Source of the DNA: Pontibacter sp. E15-1
Lineage (GTDB): Bacteria; Bacteroidota; Bacteroidia; Cytophagales; Hymenobacteraceae
DNA: 39,148 nucleotides
Direction: 5' to 3'
NCBI RefSeq assembly: GCF_022601975.1
Contig: NZ_JAKVIR010000041.1
Span: 1 to 39,148, forward strand
Part shown: in pieces, positions 8,898 through 17,391 of the stretch
How the letters are laid out: every line of letters begins with the position of its first letter
Position numbering within the stretch: position 1 is the stretch's first letter
Position numbers and translations under genes: made by a program
The notes under the pieces: model-generated
The model's input: the letters and a program-made list of their open reading frames with translations, nothing else
What the model was told of the DNA's origin: nothing
Databases searched by the model: none

Positions 8898-9893
8898 CTA
8901 TATAACCAGCAAATTACACCCCCGGATGTCCGAATTATCGAAACGCCCCAACACCTCGAAGCTTCCGTCTGCCGAAACCCGTCCTATATCCTTGGTCTCG
9001 ACAAAGGCGCAGGAATGGACGTTGGCCAGGTCGATGACGTTGATGCCGCCGGAGCGGTGCTGCAGGCTGATGTCGAAGGGGTCGTTGAGGTCGCGGAGGA
9101 GCACCCGCATGCTATACCCTGGCCAGAACACGCCGTTGCCCTTCGAGTAGCCCTGCGACAGCAGCTCCGTCATACCATATTCCGAGTGTATGGCCTCCAC
9201 CCCGAAGCCCGCCTTTAACTGGGCGTGCAGTTCCTCGCGGATCATCTCCCGGCGGCGGCCTTTCATACCCCCGGTTTCCATCACGGTCACGCCGCTGAAA
9301 TCCTCAAGCCCCAGCAGTTCCTCCGCCAGATCCAGCAGGGCATACGAAACACCGATCAGCAGCACCTTCTTGCCGCGCTGCCGCGCCTGCCGCATCGCCT
9401 GCAGCAGGAGGGTATGGTTGCGCAGGTAAAACCCGTGCTCCCGCTGCTGTGTCTGCCGGATAAAGAAATCAACCATGGCCACCAGCGAGGAACCGCCCTG
9501 CTCCAGGTAAGAAGGCAGCAAGGCCAGCACCACATACTCCCGCAGCGGGCCGTAAAACTGCTCAAAAGTTCTTTGTGCTACCGCGTGGTAAAGGTCCAGG
9601 GAAGGCACCAGGTGGCGGCTGCGCACCTGCTTGGTGGTGCCACTGCTGTAAAAAGTGACTTTAGGGGTAAACTCTCCCGTTTTCACCTCTTGCTCCTTAA
9701 AAAACTCGATAGGCAAAAAAGGCAATTGCTCCAGCACGGTAATCTCACCGGGTTTTATACCCAGATAGTGTATATAGGCTCTGTAAACCGGGTTGTGCTG
9801 TGCCTGATACCGAAACAGGTCGAGCGCCACCGCCTCGAAGTCAAAACGCGCTTCCTGCTGAAGCAGCCTGGTATGGTTGTTTTTAAAATCCAT
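8898..9893 (-). CDS. LuxE/PaaK-like acyltransferase (acyl-protein synthetase family)
   Basis: This 331-residue protein resembles the LuxE acyl-protein synthetase family, distantly related to phenylacetate-CoA ligases. Family-like segments are LPFLPIEFFKEQEVKTG near residue 60, YSSGTTKQVRSRH near 85 (the nucleotide-binding STGT-like loop) and SEYGMTELLSQGY near 240. Such enzymes activate a fatty acid as acyl-AMP and transfer it to a protein or thiol. No luxC, luxD or luxAB gene is near, so bioluminescence is not implied. In Bacteroidota these stand-alone genes probably act on lipids or surface glycans. The ATG at 9893 is preferred to an upstream in-frame start. It is probably first in a two-gene operon with the M90 peptidase. 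Confidence 0.8.
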   Translation of the reverse strand: MDFKNNHTRLLQQEARFDFEAVALDLFRYQAQHNPVYRAYIHYLGIKPGEITVLEQLPFLPIEFFKEQEVKTGEFTPKVTFYSSGTTKQVRSRHLVPSLDLYHAVAQRTFEQFYGPLREYVVLALLPSYLEQGGSSLVAMVDFFIRQTQQREHGFYLRNHTLLLQAMRQARQRGKKVLLIGVSYALLDLAEELLGLEDFSGVTVMETGGMKGRRREMIREELHAQLKAGFGVEAIHSEYGMTELLSQGYSKGNGVFWPGYSMRVLLRDLNDPFDISLQHRSGGINVIDLANVHSCAFVETKDIGRVSADGSFEVLGRFDNSDIRGCNLLVI

Positions 9894-9962
9894 TGAATAC
9901 AACAAATCCTATATTTCCTGCGTTTGAAATAGTAAATTTAGCTTCATTTTCTAATACCCTGC

Positions 9963-10517
9963 ATGAAACACCTGCTGAAGTATAGCGCTGCCCTGCTGTT
10001 GCTGCCCCTGCTGATGAGCAGTTGCCGCGAGGAGCCCAATTATCCCGACGAGCCGGAGATCTCATTCAATCGGGTAGACCAGTTTACCTACACCAAAAAC
10101 AGGATCACCTTCGACTCGCTGGTAGTGGTGGTGGATTTCCAGGACGGTGACGGGGACTTAGGCCTCCGGCGAAAGTCGCAGGGCGAGGGCGACCCCGACT
10201 TTAAAGCCCCCTTCGACCAAAGCTCCCCTTTTTTCAACAACTTCTTCGTGAACCTGCAGATCAAGCGGGGCAGCAGGTATGTGCCATTTCCTTTTTCTTC
10301 CGAGTTCCTGAATTTTAACGGCCGTTTCCCGCGGCTGGCCACAGACGATAAAAGCGAGGTGCTGGAAGGGCAGGTAAAATATACACTCACCAACTTCTCA
10401 GACGATATCTTTGACCCACGGGACACGGTCCGTTTCGAAATCTTCATCTACGACCGTGCCCTGCATAAGAGCAACGTTGTATACTCTAACGATGTTGTCC
10501 TTTTTCAGGGGCTATAA
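9963..10517 (+). CDS. Lipoprotein of unknown function
   Basis: This 184-residue protein has a clear lipoprotein signal: MKHLLKYSAALLLLPLLMSSC, with the lipobox cysteine at residue 21. The mature part is mainly polar with a beta-rich look. It includes an acidic DFQDGDGDLGLRRKSQGEGD segment (about residues 55-75) that could bind calcium. Near the end is a YTLTNFSDDIFDPRDTVRFEIFIYD run that resembles an Ig-like beta sandwich. I recognise no named family. It is divergent from the LuxE-like gene with 69 bp between them, and it is followed by a bidirectional terminator. It is expected in the outer membrane or periplasm. Confidence 0.7.
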   Translation: MKHLLKYSAALLLLPLLMSSCREEPNYPDEPEISFNRVDQFTYTKNRITFDSLVVVVDFQDGDGDLGLRRKSQGEGDPDFKAPFDQSSPFFNNFFVNLQIKRGSRYVPFPFSSEFLNFNGRFPRLATDDKSEVLEGQVKYTLTNFSDDIFDPRDTVRFEIFIYDRALHKSNVVYSNDVVLFQGL

Positions 10518-10537
10518 GCATCCGCGATTCAGTTAAA

Positions 10538-10583
10538 AGAGAAGCCCCCGGCGACGCAAGTTGCCGGGGGCTTCTCTTTTTTT
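10538..10583. terminator. Bidirectional terminator with GNRA tetraloop
   Basis: A perfect 15-bp stem (10538-10552 with 10563-10577) can be extended by three inner pairs to close on a GCAA tetraloop. It is followed by T7 on the plus strand, and TTTT lies on the minus-strand exit. It separates the convergent lipoprotein gene and fused E1 gene and should serve both. Confidence 0.85.
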
Positions 10584-10601
10584 GTAGGGTATACCTCTTT
10601 T

Positions 10602-13049
10602 TTAGTAGATGGTCGGGAAGTCTTCCGGGTTGGCTTCGTGCATGATCTCATACACCATCTCAAACACGTCCTCAGGGCTCGGTTTAGAGAAGTAGTCGCC
10701 GTCAGAGCCGTACGGTGGCCGGTGCGCATGCGCCGACAGGCAGGCAGGCTTTGCGTCCAGCCAGCGGTAGGCTCCCTGCTCATCCACCACCTGCTGCATC
10801 ATGTAGGCGGTTGCACCACCGGGCACATCCTCGTCAGCAAACAGTACGCGGCTTGTCTTCCGGATAGAATCCGTGATCATATGATCCGTGTCGAAGGGTA
10901 ACAGTGTTTGCACGTCCAGCACCTCCGCCGAAATACCGAACGCCTCCAGTTGCGTGGCGGCCTCCATCACAATGCGGCACATCGAGCCATACGTCACGAT
11001 GGTAATGTCCGTGCCTTGCTTCAGGATTTCCGGCTGGCCCAGGGGCACAGTAAACTCGGCAATGTTATTCGGGATACGCTCTTTCAGGCGATAGCCGTTC
11101 AGGCACTCGATCACCAGGGCGGGGTCGTCGGACTTTAGCAGCGTGTTATAGAACCCGGCGGCCTGCGTCATGTTGCGCGGCACCAGCACGTGCATACCCC
11201 GGATACTGCTCAGGATCATACCTATGGGTGAGCCGGAATGCCAGATGCCTTCGAGGCGGTGACCGCGCGTACGGACGATGAGCGGAGCTTTCTGCCCGCC
11301 TTTAGTGCGGTACTGCAGCGTGGCCAGGTCATCCGAAAGGATCTGGATGGCATACAGCAGGTAGTCGAGATACTGGATCTCGGCGATTGGGCGCAGGCCC
11401 CGAAGCGCTGCCCCGATGCCCTGCCCAATGATGGTGCACTCGCGGATGCCGGTGTCGGTCACGCGGAGCTCCCCGTATTTTTCCTGCAAGCCAGCAAAGG
11501 CCTGGTTCACGTCGCCGATATACCCTACGTCCTCGCCGAGGGCGAACACGCGCGGGTCGCGGGCCAGCATGGCGTCAAAGCAGGCCTGCAGCACCTCGCG
11601 GCCATCCACTGTTGGGGAGCTGTCGTCAAATTCGGCTTTCACCTCCTCTACCAGCAGGGCCGACTCCTCGGATTGGCTGTAGAGATAAGAGTTGTAGCGG
11701 TCTGCGTTCTCGCCCATGGTCTGTTCCAGCCACCCGATAAGCTCGCGCTTGGCCTGGCTGCGCTCGGTGCGCACATAGCGCAGGGCCTTGCGCACGGCCT
11801 TCACCGCATCGCTGCGGATGGGAGGCTCAATTTTGCGCAGTTCTTTGGCGATTGTGGCCAGTTGGGTGGCGTGCTCGTTGCTGGCCGAAGCCAGGTTATC
11901 CAGCAGGCGGAGGGCTTCGGTATGGTCTTGCTTGATGGAGTGCAGGAGCTCGCCCCAGGCGTGACCGCGTGCCTTGCGCACAGTCTCTTTGGCCTCCGCC
12001 TCTATTTTTTCAAGCTGTTCTTCTGTGGCAATGCCGTTTTCCAGTATCCATTCCCGCATTTTCCGGAGGCAATCGTGGTCGGCCTCCCAGGCAAGGCGCT
12101 CGGCAGGCTTGTAGCGCTCGTGCGACCCCGAAGTAGAGTGGCCCTGCGGCTGCGTCATCTCCTCCACGTGCACCAGCACAGGCACGTGCTGCTCGCGGCA
12201 CACGCGCACCGCAGCCTCATACGTCTCGCAGAGGGCCATGTAGTCCCAGCCCTTCACCCGGAAGATTTCATACCCCTGCTCGTCCTCGCTGTTGCGCTGG
12301 AAACCGGCCAGTATCTCCGAGATGCTTCCTTTAGTCGTCTGGTAGGCCGCTGGCACAGAAATACCGTAGCCATCGTCCCAGACAGAAACCAGCATGGGCA
12401 CCTGCAGCACCCCCGCCGCGTTGATCGCCTCGAAAAACATACCCTCTGAGGTGGAGGCGTTGCCGATCGTGCCAAAGGCCACCTCGTTTCCGCGGTTCGA
12501 GAACTGCGTCAGGTGCTGGAGGCCGGGGTTTTGGCGGTATAGCTTGGAGGCGTAGGCCAGGCCCACCAGGCGCGGCATCTGTCCGGCCGTGGGCGAAATG
12601 TCGGCGCTGGAGTTCCTGATCTCCATCAGGTTCTTCCAGTTGCCCTCCTCATCCAGCGAGCGGGTGCCGAAGTGTCCGTTCATGGCGCGGCCCGCCGTGG
12701 AGGGATCGGCCTCAATATCGGTGTGCGCATACAGTTGGGCAAAATACTGCTCCAGCGTCAGCTCACCTATGGCAAACATGAAAGTCTGGTCTCGGTAATA
12801 GCCAGCGCGGAAATCGCCGGAGAGGAAGAACTTGGCCATGGCAAGCTGCGCCACCTCCTTTCCATCGCCGAATATGCCGAATTTGGCCTTTCCCATAAAA
12901 ACTTCCTTGCGGCCAGTGAGGCTAGCCTGACGGCTCTCCCAGCCGATGCGGTAGTCGTTCAGGATCTCTTCAGCGGTTAGTTTCTGAGTTATAGATGCTT
13001 CGGCAGTCTGCATGTTTTCTCGGTTAGGCAATGGTGAGTTGTTACTCAT
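10602..13049 (-). CDS. Fused alpha/beta E1 subunit of a 2-oxoacid (branched-chain type) dehydrogenase
   Basis: About 815 residues combine the E1 alpha domain (roughly 30-390) and the E1 beta domain (roughly 470-810) of a thiamine-diphosphate-dependent dehydrogenase in one chain, as often seen in Bacteroidota. It would decarboxylate branched-chain 2-oxoacids and pass the acyl group to an E2 lipoyl protein encoded elsewhere, feeding iso-fatty acid synthesis. The alpha part has GNASTSEGMFFEAINAAG...WDDGYGISVP, where many E1 enzymes have GDGATSEG...NNGYAIS. The phosphorylation-loop-like HSTSGSHERYK is present. The beta part shows ALGEDVGYIGDVNQAF and FADEDVPGGATAYMMQQ. The start is uncertain. ATG 13049 gives this length, but the promoter just upstream would place the transcript start past it, favouring ATG 13013. 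Pyruvate as substrate is less likely but not excluded. Confidence 0.9.
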   Translation of the reverse strand: MSNNSPLPNRENMQTAEASITQKLTAEEILNDYRIGWESRQASLTGRKEVFMGKAKFGIFGDGKEVAQLAMAKFFLSGDFRAGYYRDQTFMFAIGELTLEQYFAQLYAHTDIEADPSTAGRAMNGHFGTRSLDEEGNWKNLMEIRNSSADISPTAGQMPRLVGLAYASKLYRQNPGLQHLTQFSNRGNEVAFGTIGNASTSEGMFFEAINAAGVLQVPMLVSVWDDGYGISVPAAYQTTKGSISEILAGFQRNSEDEQGYEIFRVKGWDYMALCETYEAAVRVCREQHVPVLVHVEEMTQPQGHSTSGSHERYKPAERLAWEADHDCLRKMREWILENGIATEEQLEKIEAEAKETVRKARGHAWGELLHSIKQDHTEALRLLDNLASASNEHATQLATIAKELRKIEPPIRSDAVKAVRKALRYVRTERSQAKRELIGWLEQTMGENADRYNSYLYSQSEESALLVEEVKAEFDDSSPTVDGREVLQACFDAMLARDPRVFALGEDVGYIGDVNQAFAGLQEKYGELRVTDTGIRECTIIGQGIGAALRGLRPIAEIQYLDYLLYAIQILSDDLATLQYRTKGGQKAPLIVRTRGHRLEGIWHSGSPIGMILSSIRGMHVLVPRNMTQAAGFYNTLLKSDDPALVIECLNGYRLKERIPNNIAEFTVPLGQPEILKQGTDITIVTYGSMCRIVMEAATQLEAFGISAEVLDVQTLLPFDTDHMITDSIRKTSRVLFADEDVPGGATAYMMQQVVDEQGAYRWLDAKPACLSAHAHRPPYGSDGDYFSKPSPEDVFEMVYEIMHEANPEDFPTIY

Positions 13050-13080
13050 CAAAAGTAAAGAAAAAATACCCTATTTTCAA
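13050..13080 (-). promoter_or_regulatory. Promoter of the fused E1 gene
   Basis: On the minus strand, TTG (plus 13078-13080), a 20-nt spacer and TACTTTTG (plus 13050-13057) match the Bacteroidota -33/-7 consensus fully. The predicted transcript start is near 13042-13045, inside or after the ATG at 13047-13049. This argues for translation from the in-frame ATG at 13011-13013. Confidence 0.5.
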
Positions 13081-13141
13081 ATTAAGGCCGATTTGTGCCC
13101 TGTGGGCATAGTCGCACTTTAAGGAATCAAAAAGAAATTAG

Positions 13142-13149
13142 TACATTTG
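13142..13149 (+). promoter_or_regulatory. -7 element upstream of the DUF1573 gene
   Basis: TACATTTG is a full match to TAnnTTTG. TTTA, 20 nt upstream at 13118-13121, could serve as an imperfect -33 element. The start codon at 13207 would then have a leader of about 50 nt. Confidence 0.4.
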
Positions 13150-13206
13150 TTTTGGCCTGAGCGCTTCAGAACTTAAATCGCGTAAATTTTGCTTCTATAT
13201 TACTGT

Positions 13207-13983
13207 ATGACACGAAAGCTGCACATCCTGCTGGCGCTTTGCTGCCTGCTTGCGGCCTCCCAGGCTTTTGCACAGGGCAAGCTGAGCTTCGAGAAAGAAA
13301 CCCATGACTTTGGCACCATTGCCGAGGGCACACAGGCTGTTTACGAGTTCAGGCTGAAAAATGTGGGCGACCAACCGGTAATAATTACCGGCGTGCAGGC
13401 CTCCTGCGGCTGCACCACCCCCACCTGGACCTCGGCCCCCATCCTACCTGGCAAAATGGGCATGGTTACTGCTGTGTACAACAGTGCGGGGAGGCCCGGG
13501 GCGTTTAACAAGTCCATCAGCGTGGCCTCGAATGCCGAAGCGCCCCTGCAAGTATTGTACATAAAAGGAGAGGTTGGGCCCAAAGACTTAAAAACTAACT
13601 ACTCCCCGGAACAAAAGGCAATGTCACCGCGTTTGGCAGTTGGAAGCACAAATTACAATTTCGGAAAACTTGAAATAGGACAAAAATCTATAGCAAAATT
13701 CCGAATTAAAAACACGGGCCGACAGCCACTGGTTATCCAGGGCGTAAAATCTGCCTGCAACTGCGTCCAATACCGCGTTTCGGAGCCAGCGCTAAAACCC
13801 GGACAAACCGCACTTGTGGAACTAAGATACAGTGCAACGGTGTTGGGTGAGCAAAGCGAGGAAGTAACTGTTCTTTCAAATGATATTGTAGTGCCCATGC
13901 TTCGGTTCACCCTGAAGGCAAACGTGACCAAGCGACAGGCACCCGAAAATATGTTAAGGAAAGGCGAACAGCCGACACCTTAG
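13207..13983 (+). CDS. Secreted protein with two DUF1573 domains
   Basis: This 258-residue protein begins with a signal peptide (MTRKLHILLALCCLLAASQAFA, probable cleavage after AFA). Two DUF1573 repeats follow, at about residues 25-125 and 145-245. Each opens with a F-(D/G)-FG-(T/K) strand motif (THDFGTI, NYNFGKL) and contains a Gly-Val-x-(A/S)-x-C-x-C segment (GVQASCGCTTP and GVKSACNCVQY). DUF1573 domains adopt an Ig-like fold and are common in Bacteroidota surface and periplasmic proteins, where their role is not defined. The ATG at 13207 puts the signal peptide at the very start, so it is preferred over an upstream in-frame start. The second half of the gene is noticeably more AT-rich than the first. 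A terminator follows. Confidence 0.85.
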   Translation: MTRKLHILLALCCLLAASQAFAQGKLSFEKETHDFGTIAEGTQAVYEFRLKNVGDQPVIITGVQASCGCTTPTWTSAPILPGKMGMVTAVYNSAGRPGAFNKSISVASNAEAPLQVLYIKGEVGPKDLKTNYSPEQKAMSPRLAVGSTNYNFGKLEIGQKSIAKFRIKNTGRQPLVIQGVKSACNCVQYRVSEPALKPGQTALVELRYSATVLGEQSEEVTVLSNDIVVPMLRFTLKANVTKRQAPENMLRKGEQPTP

Positions 13984-14018
13984 AGATAGTTTTTTTCATA
14001 GTTTTATTTTGTACTAAT

Positions 14019-14045
14019 GGCAGTGATTCTATCACTGCCTTTTTT
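14019..14045 (+). terminator. Intrinsic terminator after the DUF1573 gene
   Basis: A 9-bp stem (GGCAGTGAT at 14019-14027 with ATCACTGCC at 14031-14039) closes a very short loop and is followed directly by six T residues at 14040-14045. This is the classic plus-strand form. Confidence 0.8.
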
Positions 14046-14172
14046 CATTTATACCCCTCCCGTCGCACTTGTGCCGGTCCTGGTAATTGCACCTGTGCCC
14101 CTGTGCTTTCCGCTTCGCCCGCCGCTGGGTGCGGGCCTGTGGCTAGAGTGTTTTATTTGACTGGAGAAGTGG

Positions 14173-14180
14173 TATCTTTG
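14173..14180 (+). promoter_or_regulatory. -7 element of the alanine dehydrogenase gene
   Basis: TATCTTTG matches TAnnTTTG exactly, and it is followed by CGC, as is common in this phylum. A clean TTG at the right distance is not visible, only a T-rich run at 14151-14154. The start codon lies 45 nt downstream. Confidence 0.45.
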
Positions 14181-14225
14181 CGCATCTTTTTAAAACCTAC
14201 AACTACTCACAAAATCTAGAACGAC

Positions 14226-15338
14226 ATGATTATTGGTGTTCCGAAGGAAATAAAGAATAACGAAAACCGAGTGGGCGCTACGCCAGCCGGTGTAATTGAA
14301 CTGGTGCGCAACGGCCATACCGTTTACGTGCAGTCTACCGCGGGCGAGGGCAGCGGCTTTGTGGATGACGAGTACTCCCGCGCAGGCGCCACGATCCTTC
14401 CGAGCATCGAGGAAGTGTACGGCATTGCGGAGATGATCATTAAGGTGAAGGAGCCAATTGAGCTGGAGTATAGCCTGATCCGTGAAAACCAGCTGCTGTT
14501 CACGTATTTCCACTTTGCCTCTTACGAGCCCCTGACGCACGCCATGATCGAGCGAAAGGCTGTTTGCCTCGCCTACGAAACGGTGGAGAAGGCCGACAGA
14601 AGCTTACCGCTGCTGGTTCCAATGTCGGAGGTGGCGGGCCGCATGGCCATACAGGAAGGCGCCAAGTACCTGGAGAAGCCCATGCAGGGCCGCGGCATTC
14701 TTCTGGGAGGCGTACCGGGCGTGCGCCCGGCCAAGGTGCTGGTGATCGGTGGTGGTGTGGTTGGGACCAACGCAGCCAAGATGGCAGCGGGTATGGGTGC
14801 CGATGTCACGATCATGGACAACAACCTGCAGCGCCTGCGCTACCTCGACGACATCATGCCAGCCAACGTCAACACCTTCATGTCTAATGAGTACAACATC
14901 CGCGAGCTGTTGCCTACCCACGACCTGATTGTGGGGGCCGTGCTGATACCGGGAGCCAAGGCCCCCCACCTCATCACGCGCGACATGCTGAAGGAAATGC
15001 GCTCGGGCACAGTGGTGGTAGACGTAGCTGTGGATCAGGGCGGCTGCATCGAGACCTGCAAGCCGACGACGCACGAGAACCCAACCTACATCATCGACGA
15101 TGTGGTGCATTACTGCGTGGCCAACATGCCGGGCGCTGTGCCTTATACCTCTACCCTCGCGCTTACTAACGCCACGCTGCCGTATGCGATCCAGCTGGCC
15201 AACAAAGGCTGGAAGAAAGCCTGCGCCGAGAGCGTTGAGTTGCTGAAAGGCCTGAACGTGGTGCAAGGCAAGGTGGTATACCAGGGCGTGGCCGAAGCGT
15301 TCGGTCTGGAATTTGTGCCTGCTGAAGAGGTGCTCTAA
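14226..15338 (+). CDS. ald: Alanine dehydrogenase
   Basis: The 370-residue length matches bacterial alanine dehydrogenases. The enzyme interconverts L-alanine and pyruvate plus ammonia with NAD(H). Substrate-binding Arg15 and Lys75 are present (GVPKEIKNNENRVG and IIKVKEPI). Catalytic His96 (YFHFAS) and Asp270 (VAVDQGG) are also present. The Rossmann glycine motif VLVIGGGVVGTNAAKMA lies at about residues 171-187, and the conserved ending MPGAVPYTSTLALTNATLPY is present. The ATG at 14226 starts directly with the family N terminus MIIGVPKEI. It is transcribed alone, with a -7 element upstream and a hairpin downstream. Confidence 0.97.
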   Translation: MIIGVPKEIKNNENRVGATPAGVIELVRNGHTVYVQSTAGEGSGFVDDEYSRAGATILPSIEEVYGIAEMIIKVKEPIELEYSLIRENQLLFTYFHFASYEPLTHAMIERKAVCLAYETVEKADRSLPLLVPMSEVAGRMAIQEGAKYLEKPMQGRGILLGGVPGVRPAKVLVIGGGVVGTNAAKMAAGMGADVTIMDNNLQRLRYLDDIMPANVNTFMSNEYNIRELLPTHDLIVGAVLIPGAKAPHLITRDMLKEMRSGTVVVDVAVDQGGCIETCKPTTHENPTYIIDDVVHYCVANMPGAVPYTSTLALTNATLPYAIQLANKGWKKACAESVELLKGLNVVQGKVVYQGVAEAFGLEFVPAEEVL

Positions 15339-15361
15339 ACAGCCACTTTACTGTGCAAAGG

Positions 15362-15390
15362 GCGCCTTTTTGACTCTGTCAGAAAGGCGC
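15362..15390 (+). terminator. Hairpin after ald, without a T-tract
   Basis: A 13-bp stem (15362-15374 with 15378-15390, one T-G wobble) has a 3-nt loop and lies 24 bp past the ald stop. No run of T residues follows. It may therefore be a pause or mRNA-stabilising hairpin rather than a true intrinsic terminator. Confidence 0.45.
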
Positions 15391-15425
15391 TCTCATGTTA
15401 GGCGGTTGCATACTTAGGGTTTTTG

Positions 15426-15456
15426 TTGGAAAAGTATACCTGCCTCATTACGTTTT
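15426..15456 (+). promoter_or_regulatory. Promoter of the phosphoglycerol transferase gene
   Basis: TTG at 15426-15428, a 20-nt spacer and TACGTTTT at 15449-15456 match the Bacteroidota promoter at all but one position. The predicted start of transcription is near 15463, leaving a leader of about 10 nt before the ATG at 15472. Confidence 0.45.
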
Positions 15457-15471
15457 ATCCTGTAGACATTC

Positions 15472-17343
15472 ATGTTCGATACGTCTTTTAAACTACTGCT
15501 GCGTCGCCTTGGCCTGCTGTTGGGGCTGTACATGGCGTTGCGCGTGGTTTTTTATACCCTTAACTACCCCACTTTTGCCACAGCAAGTGCCGGTGAGACG
15601 GTGTTGGCCTTCCTGCATGGCCTTCGCTTCGATGTGTCTGCCCTGTTAATCGTGAACAGCGCCTTTGTCTTTTTTTCGCTGTTGCCGCTGGGCGACACGC
15701 TGCAGCCAAAGTACCAGCGGATCGTCAAATGGGTATACATGCTTTCCAACGCCCCTTTCATCGCGCTGGCCCTCGTAGACCTGGAGTTTTTCAAGTTTAT
15801 CGGGCGGCGCTCCAGCAACGAGCTCCTTACCATTGGCGGTGACATCACGGAGCAGCTCGGGCAGCTTGTGGGGTATTACTGGTACCTTGGCCTGGGCTTT
15901 GTGCTGCTGCTTTGGTTCCTGATCCAGGTATACCCAAAAGCCCCGGCTGGCGCTAGGCCGCAGGGGGCGGTATGGCTCCGGAGCCTGCGGCTGCTCCTGG
16001 TGGCTGCTGTTGCAGTGCTGGGTATACGGGGAGGGCTGCAGTTGAAACCGTTGCGCCCGAGCCATGCCTTTCTGCTGGAGCCCGCCGCGCTGGGGCACCT
16101 TTCCCTCAACAGCCCTTTCACGTTCATCAAGGGAGTGGGCCAGACCAGGCTGGAGGAAAAGCACTACTATGCCTCTGATGCGGCGCTGCTGGCGGCGCTG
16201 CCCTTCAGCCCCGACCGCTACGCAAACCCGGCGGGGGGTATAAAAAAAGAAAACGTGGTGATCCTGATTCTGGAGAGCTTTGCGGCGGAGTATGTAGGCG
16301 CACTGAACAAAGGGGTCGGTTATACCCCTTTCCTGGACTCACTGGCTACGGAGGGTGTGCTGTTCCAAAACGCCTTTGCCAATGGCCGAAAGTCCATCGA
16401 GGCCTTGCCTTCTATCCTGGCGGGCATCCCCTCGCTGATGGAGCAGCCGTTCATCACCTCGCCCTACCAGGCCAACCGCTATACCGGCCTGGGCACGGTC
16501 CTGCAGCGGCAGGGCTACCAGACGGCCATGTTCCATGGGGCGGCAAACGGCTCCATGGGCTTCAACAACTTCTCGAAGGCCGCCGGCATCCAGTCCTACT
16601 ACGGCATCGACGAGTACCCTGCCGCCAACCGCGGCCGCGACTTCGACGGCCAGTGGGGCATCTTCGACGAGCCCTACCTGCAGTATGTGGCGCAGGAGCT
16701 GACGGCATTCCGGCAACCGTTTATGGCAACCGTTTTCACGCTCAGCTCGCACCAGCCCTATACCGTGCCCGAAAAATACCGCGGCCGCTTCCCGAAGGGA
16801 GAGCTGGAGATCCATGAGTCGATCGGCTACGCCGATTATGCCTTGCGCGCGTTTTTCGGTATGGCCCGAAAGCAGCCCTGGTACTCGAACACGCTGTTTA
16901 TCCTTACCGCCGATCATACCCAGAAAAGCATGGCCCCGGCCTACCAGAACGAACTGGGCCCCTACCGCGTGCCGCTGCTTCTCTTCCATCCGGGCCACGC
17001 GTTTGACGCCGTAGACCCCAGGCAGGTGACCCAGCACGCCGACATCATGCCTACCGTAATCGACTACCTGAACATCCCCACGCGGGAGGTGCTCCCCTTC
17101 GGGCGCTCCGTGCTCGACAGCACAAGCCAGGGCCTGGCGCTCCTCTACAACGGCAACACCTATTACCTGGTGCAGCAGCAGGATGTAACGGCCCTCGCAC
17201 CCAACGACCAGACGCAGTTTTATACCTTCGCCGACATGGCCCCCGGCCCGCCAGCACCAAAGGCAGCCCGGCAGCTGAAAGCCTTCGTCCAATACTTCCG
17301 GAACGGTATGGCTGGCAACAGACTGTATTTCTGGAATAACTGA
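15472..17343 (+). CDS. LTA-synthase-like membrane sulfatase/phosphoglycerol transferase
   Basis: The protein has 623 residues. About five membrane helices fill the first 210, followed by an extracytoplasmic sulfatase-fold domain of the LTA synthase/MdoB type. The metal site is visible: ILILES with Glu268, ANGRKSIEALPSI with the presumed nucleophile Ser308 (Thr in LtaS), and TADHTQ with Asp481-His482. Relatives transfer phosphoglycerol from phosphatidylglycerol to glycans or lipids. Gram-negative members may decorate periplasmic glucans or outer-membrane glycolipids, so the acceptor here is unknown. The gene has its own promoter and no operon partner. It ends 48 bp from the convergent HsdR_N gene. 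Confidence 0.88.
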   Translation: MFDTSFKLLLRRLGLLLGLYMALRVVFYTLNYPTFATASAGETVLAFLHGLRFDVSALLIVNSAFVFFSLLPLGDTLQPKYQRIVKWVYMLSNAPFIALALVDLEFFKFIGRRSSNELLTIGGDITEQLGQLVGYYWYLGLGFVLLLWFLIQVYPKAPAGARPQGAVWLRSLRLLLVAAVAVLGIRGGLQLKPLRPSHAFLLEPAALGHLSLNSPFTFIKGVGQTRLEEKHYYASDAALLAALPFSPDRYANPAGGIKKENVVILILESFAAEYVGALNKGVGYTPFLDSLATEGVLFQNAFANGRKSIEALPSILAGIPSLMEQPFITSPYQANRYTGLGTVLQRQGYQTAMFHGAANGSMGFNNFSKAAGIQSYYGIDEYPAANRGRDFDGQWGIFDEPYLQYVAQELTAFRQPFMATVFTLSSHQPYTVPEKYRGRFPKGELEIHESIGYADYALRAFFGMARKQPWYSNTLFILTADHTQKSMAPAYQNELGPYRVPLLLFHPGHAFDAVDPRQVTQHADIMPTVIDYLNIPTREVLPFGRSVLDSTSQGLALLYNGNTYYLVQQQDVTALAPNDQTQFYTFADMAPGPPAPKAARQLKAFVQYFRNGMAGNRLYFWNN

Positions 17344-17391
17344 ACCATGCGCCCCGGAATGCGCGCTTCTACTCAGTTATTCAAAAATCCG

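Noticed and set aside
8898..9893. A bioluminescence (lux) locus
   Set aside because: Only a LuxE-like acyltransferase is present; no luxA, luxB, luxC or luxD gene is in the window.
11238..12449. A 403-codon plus-strand open frame
   Set aside because: It lies wholly antisense to the well-supported fused E1 gene. Such frames arise from GC-rich third positions, and its translation shows no family motif.
16339..17292. A 317-codon minus-strand open frame
   Set aside because: Antisense shadow of the phosphoglycerol transferase gene, whose catalytic motifs are intact on the plus strand.
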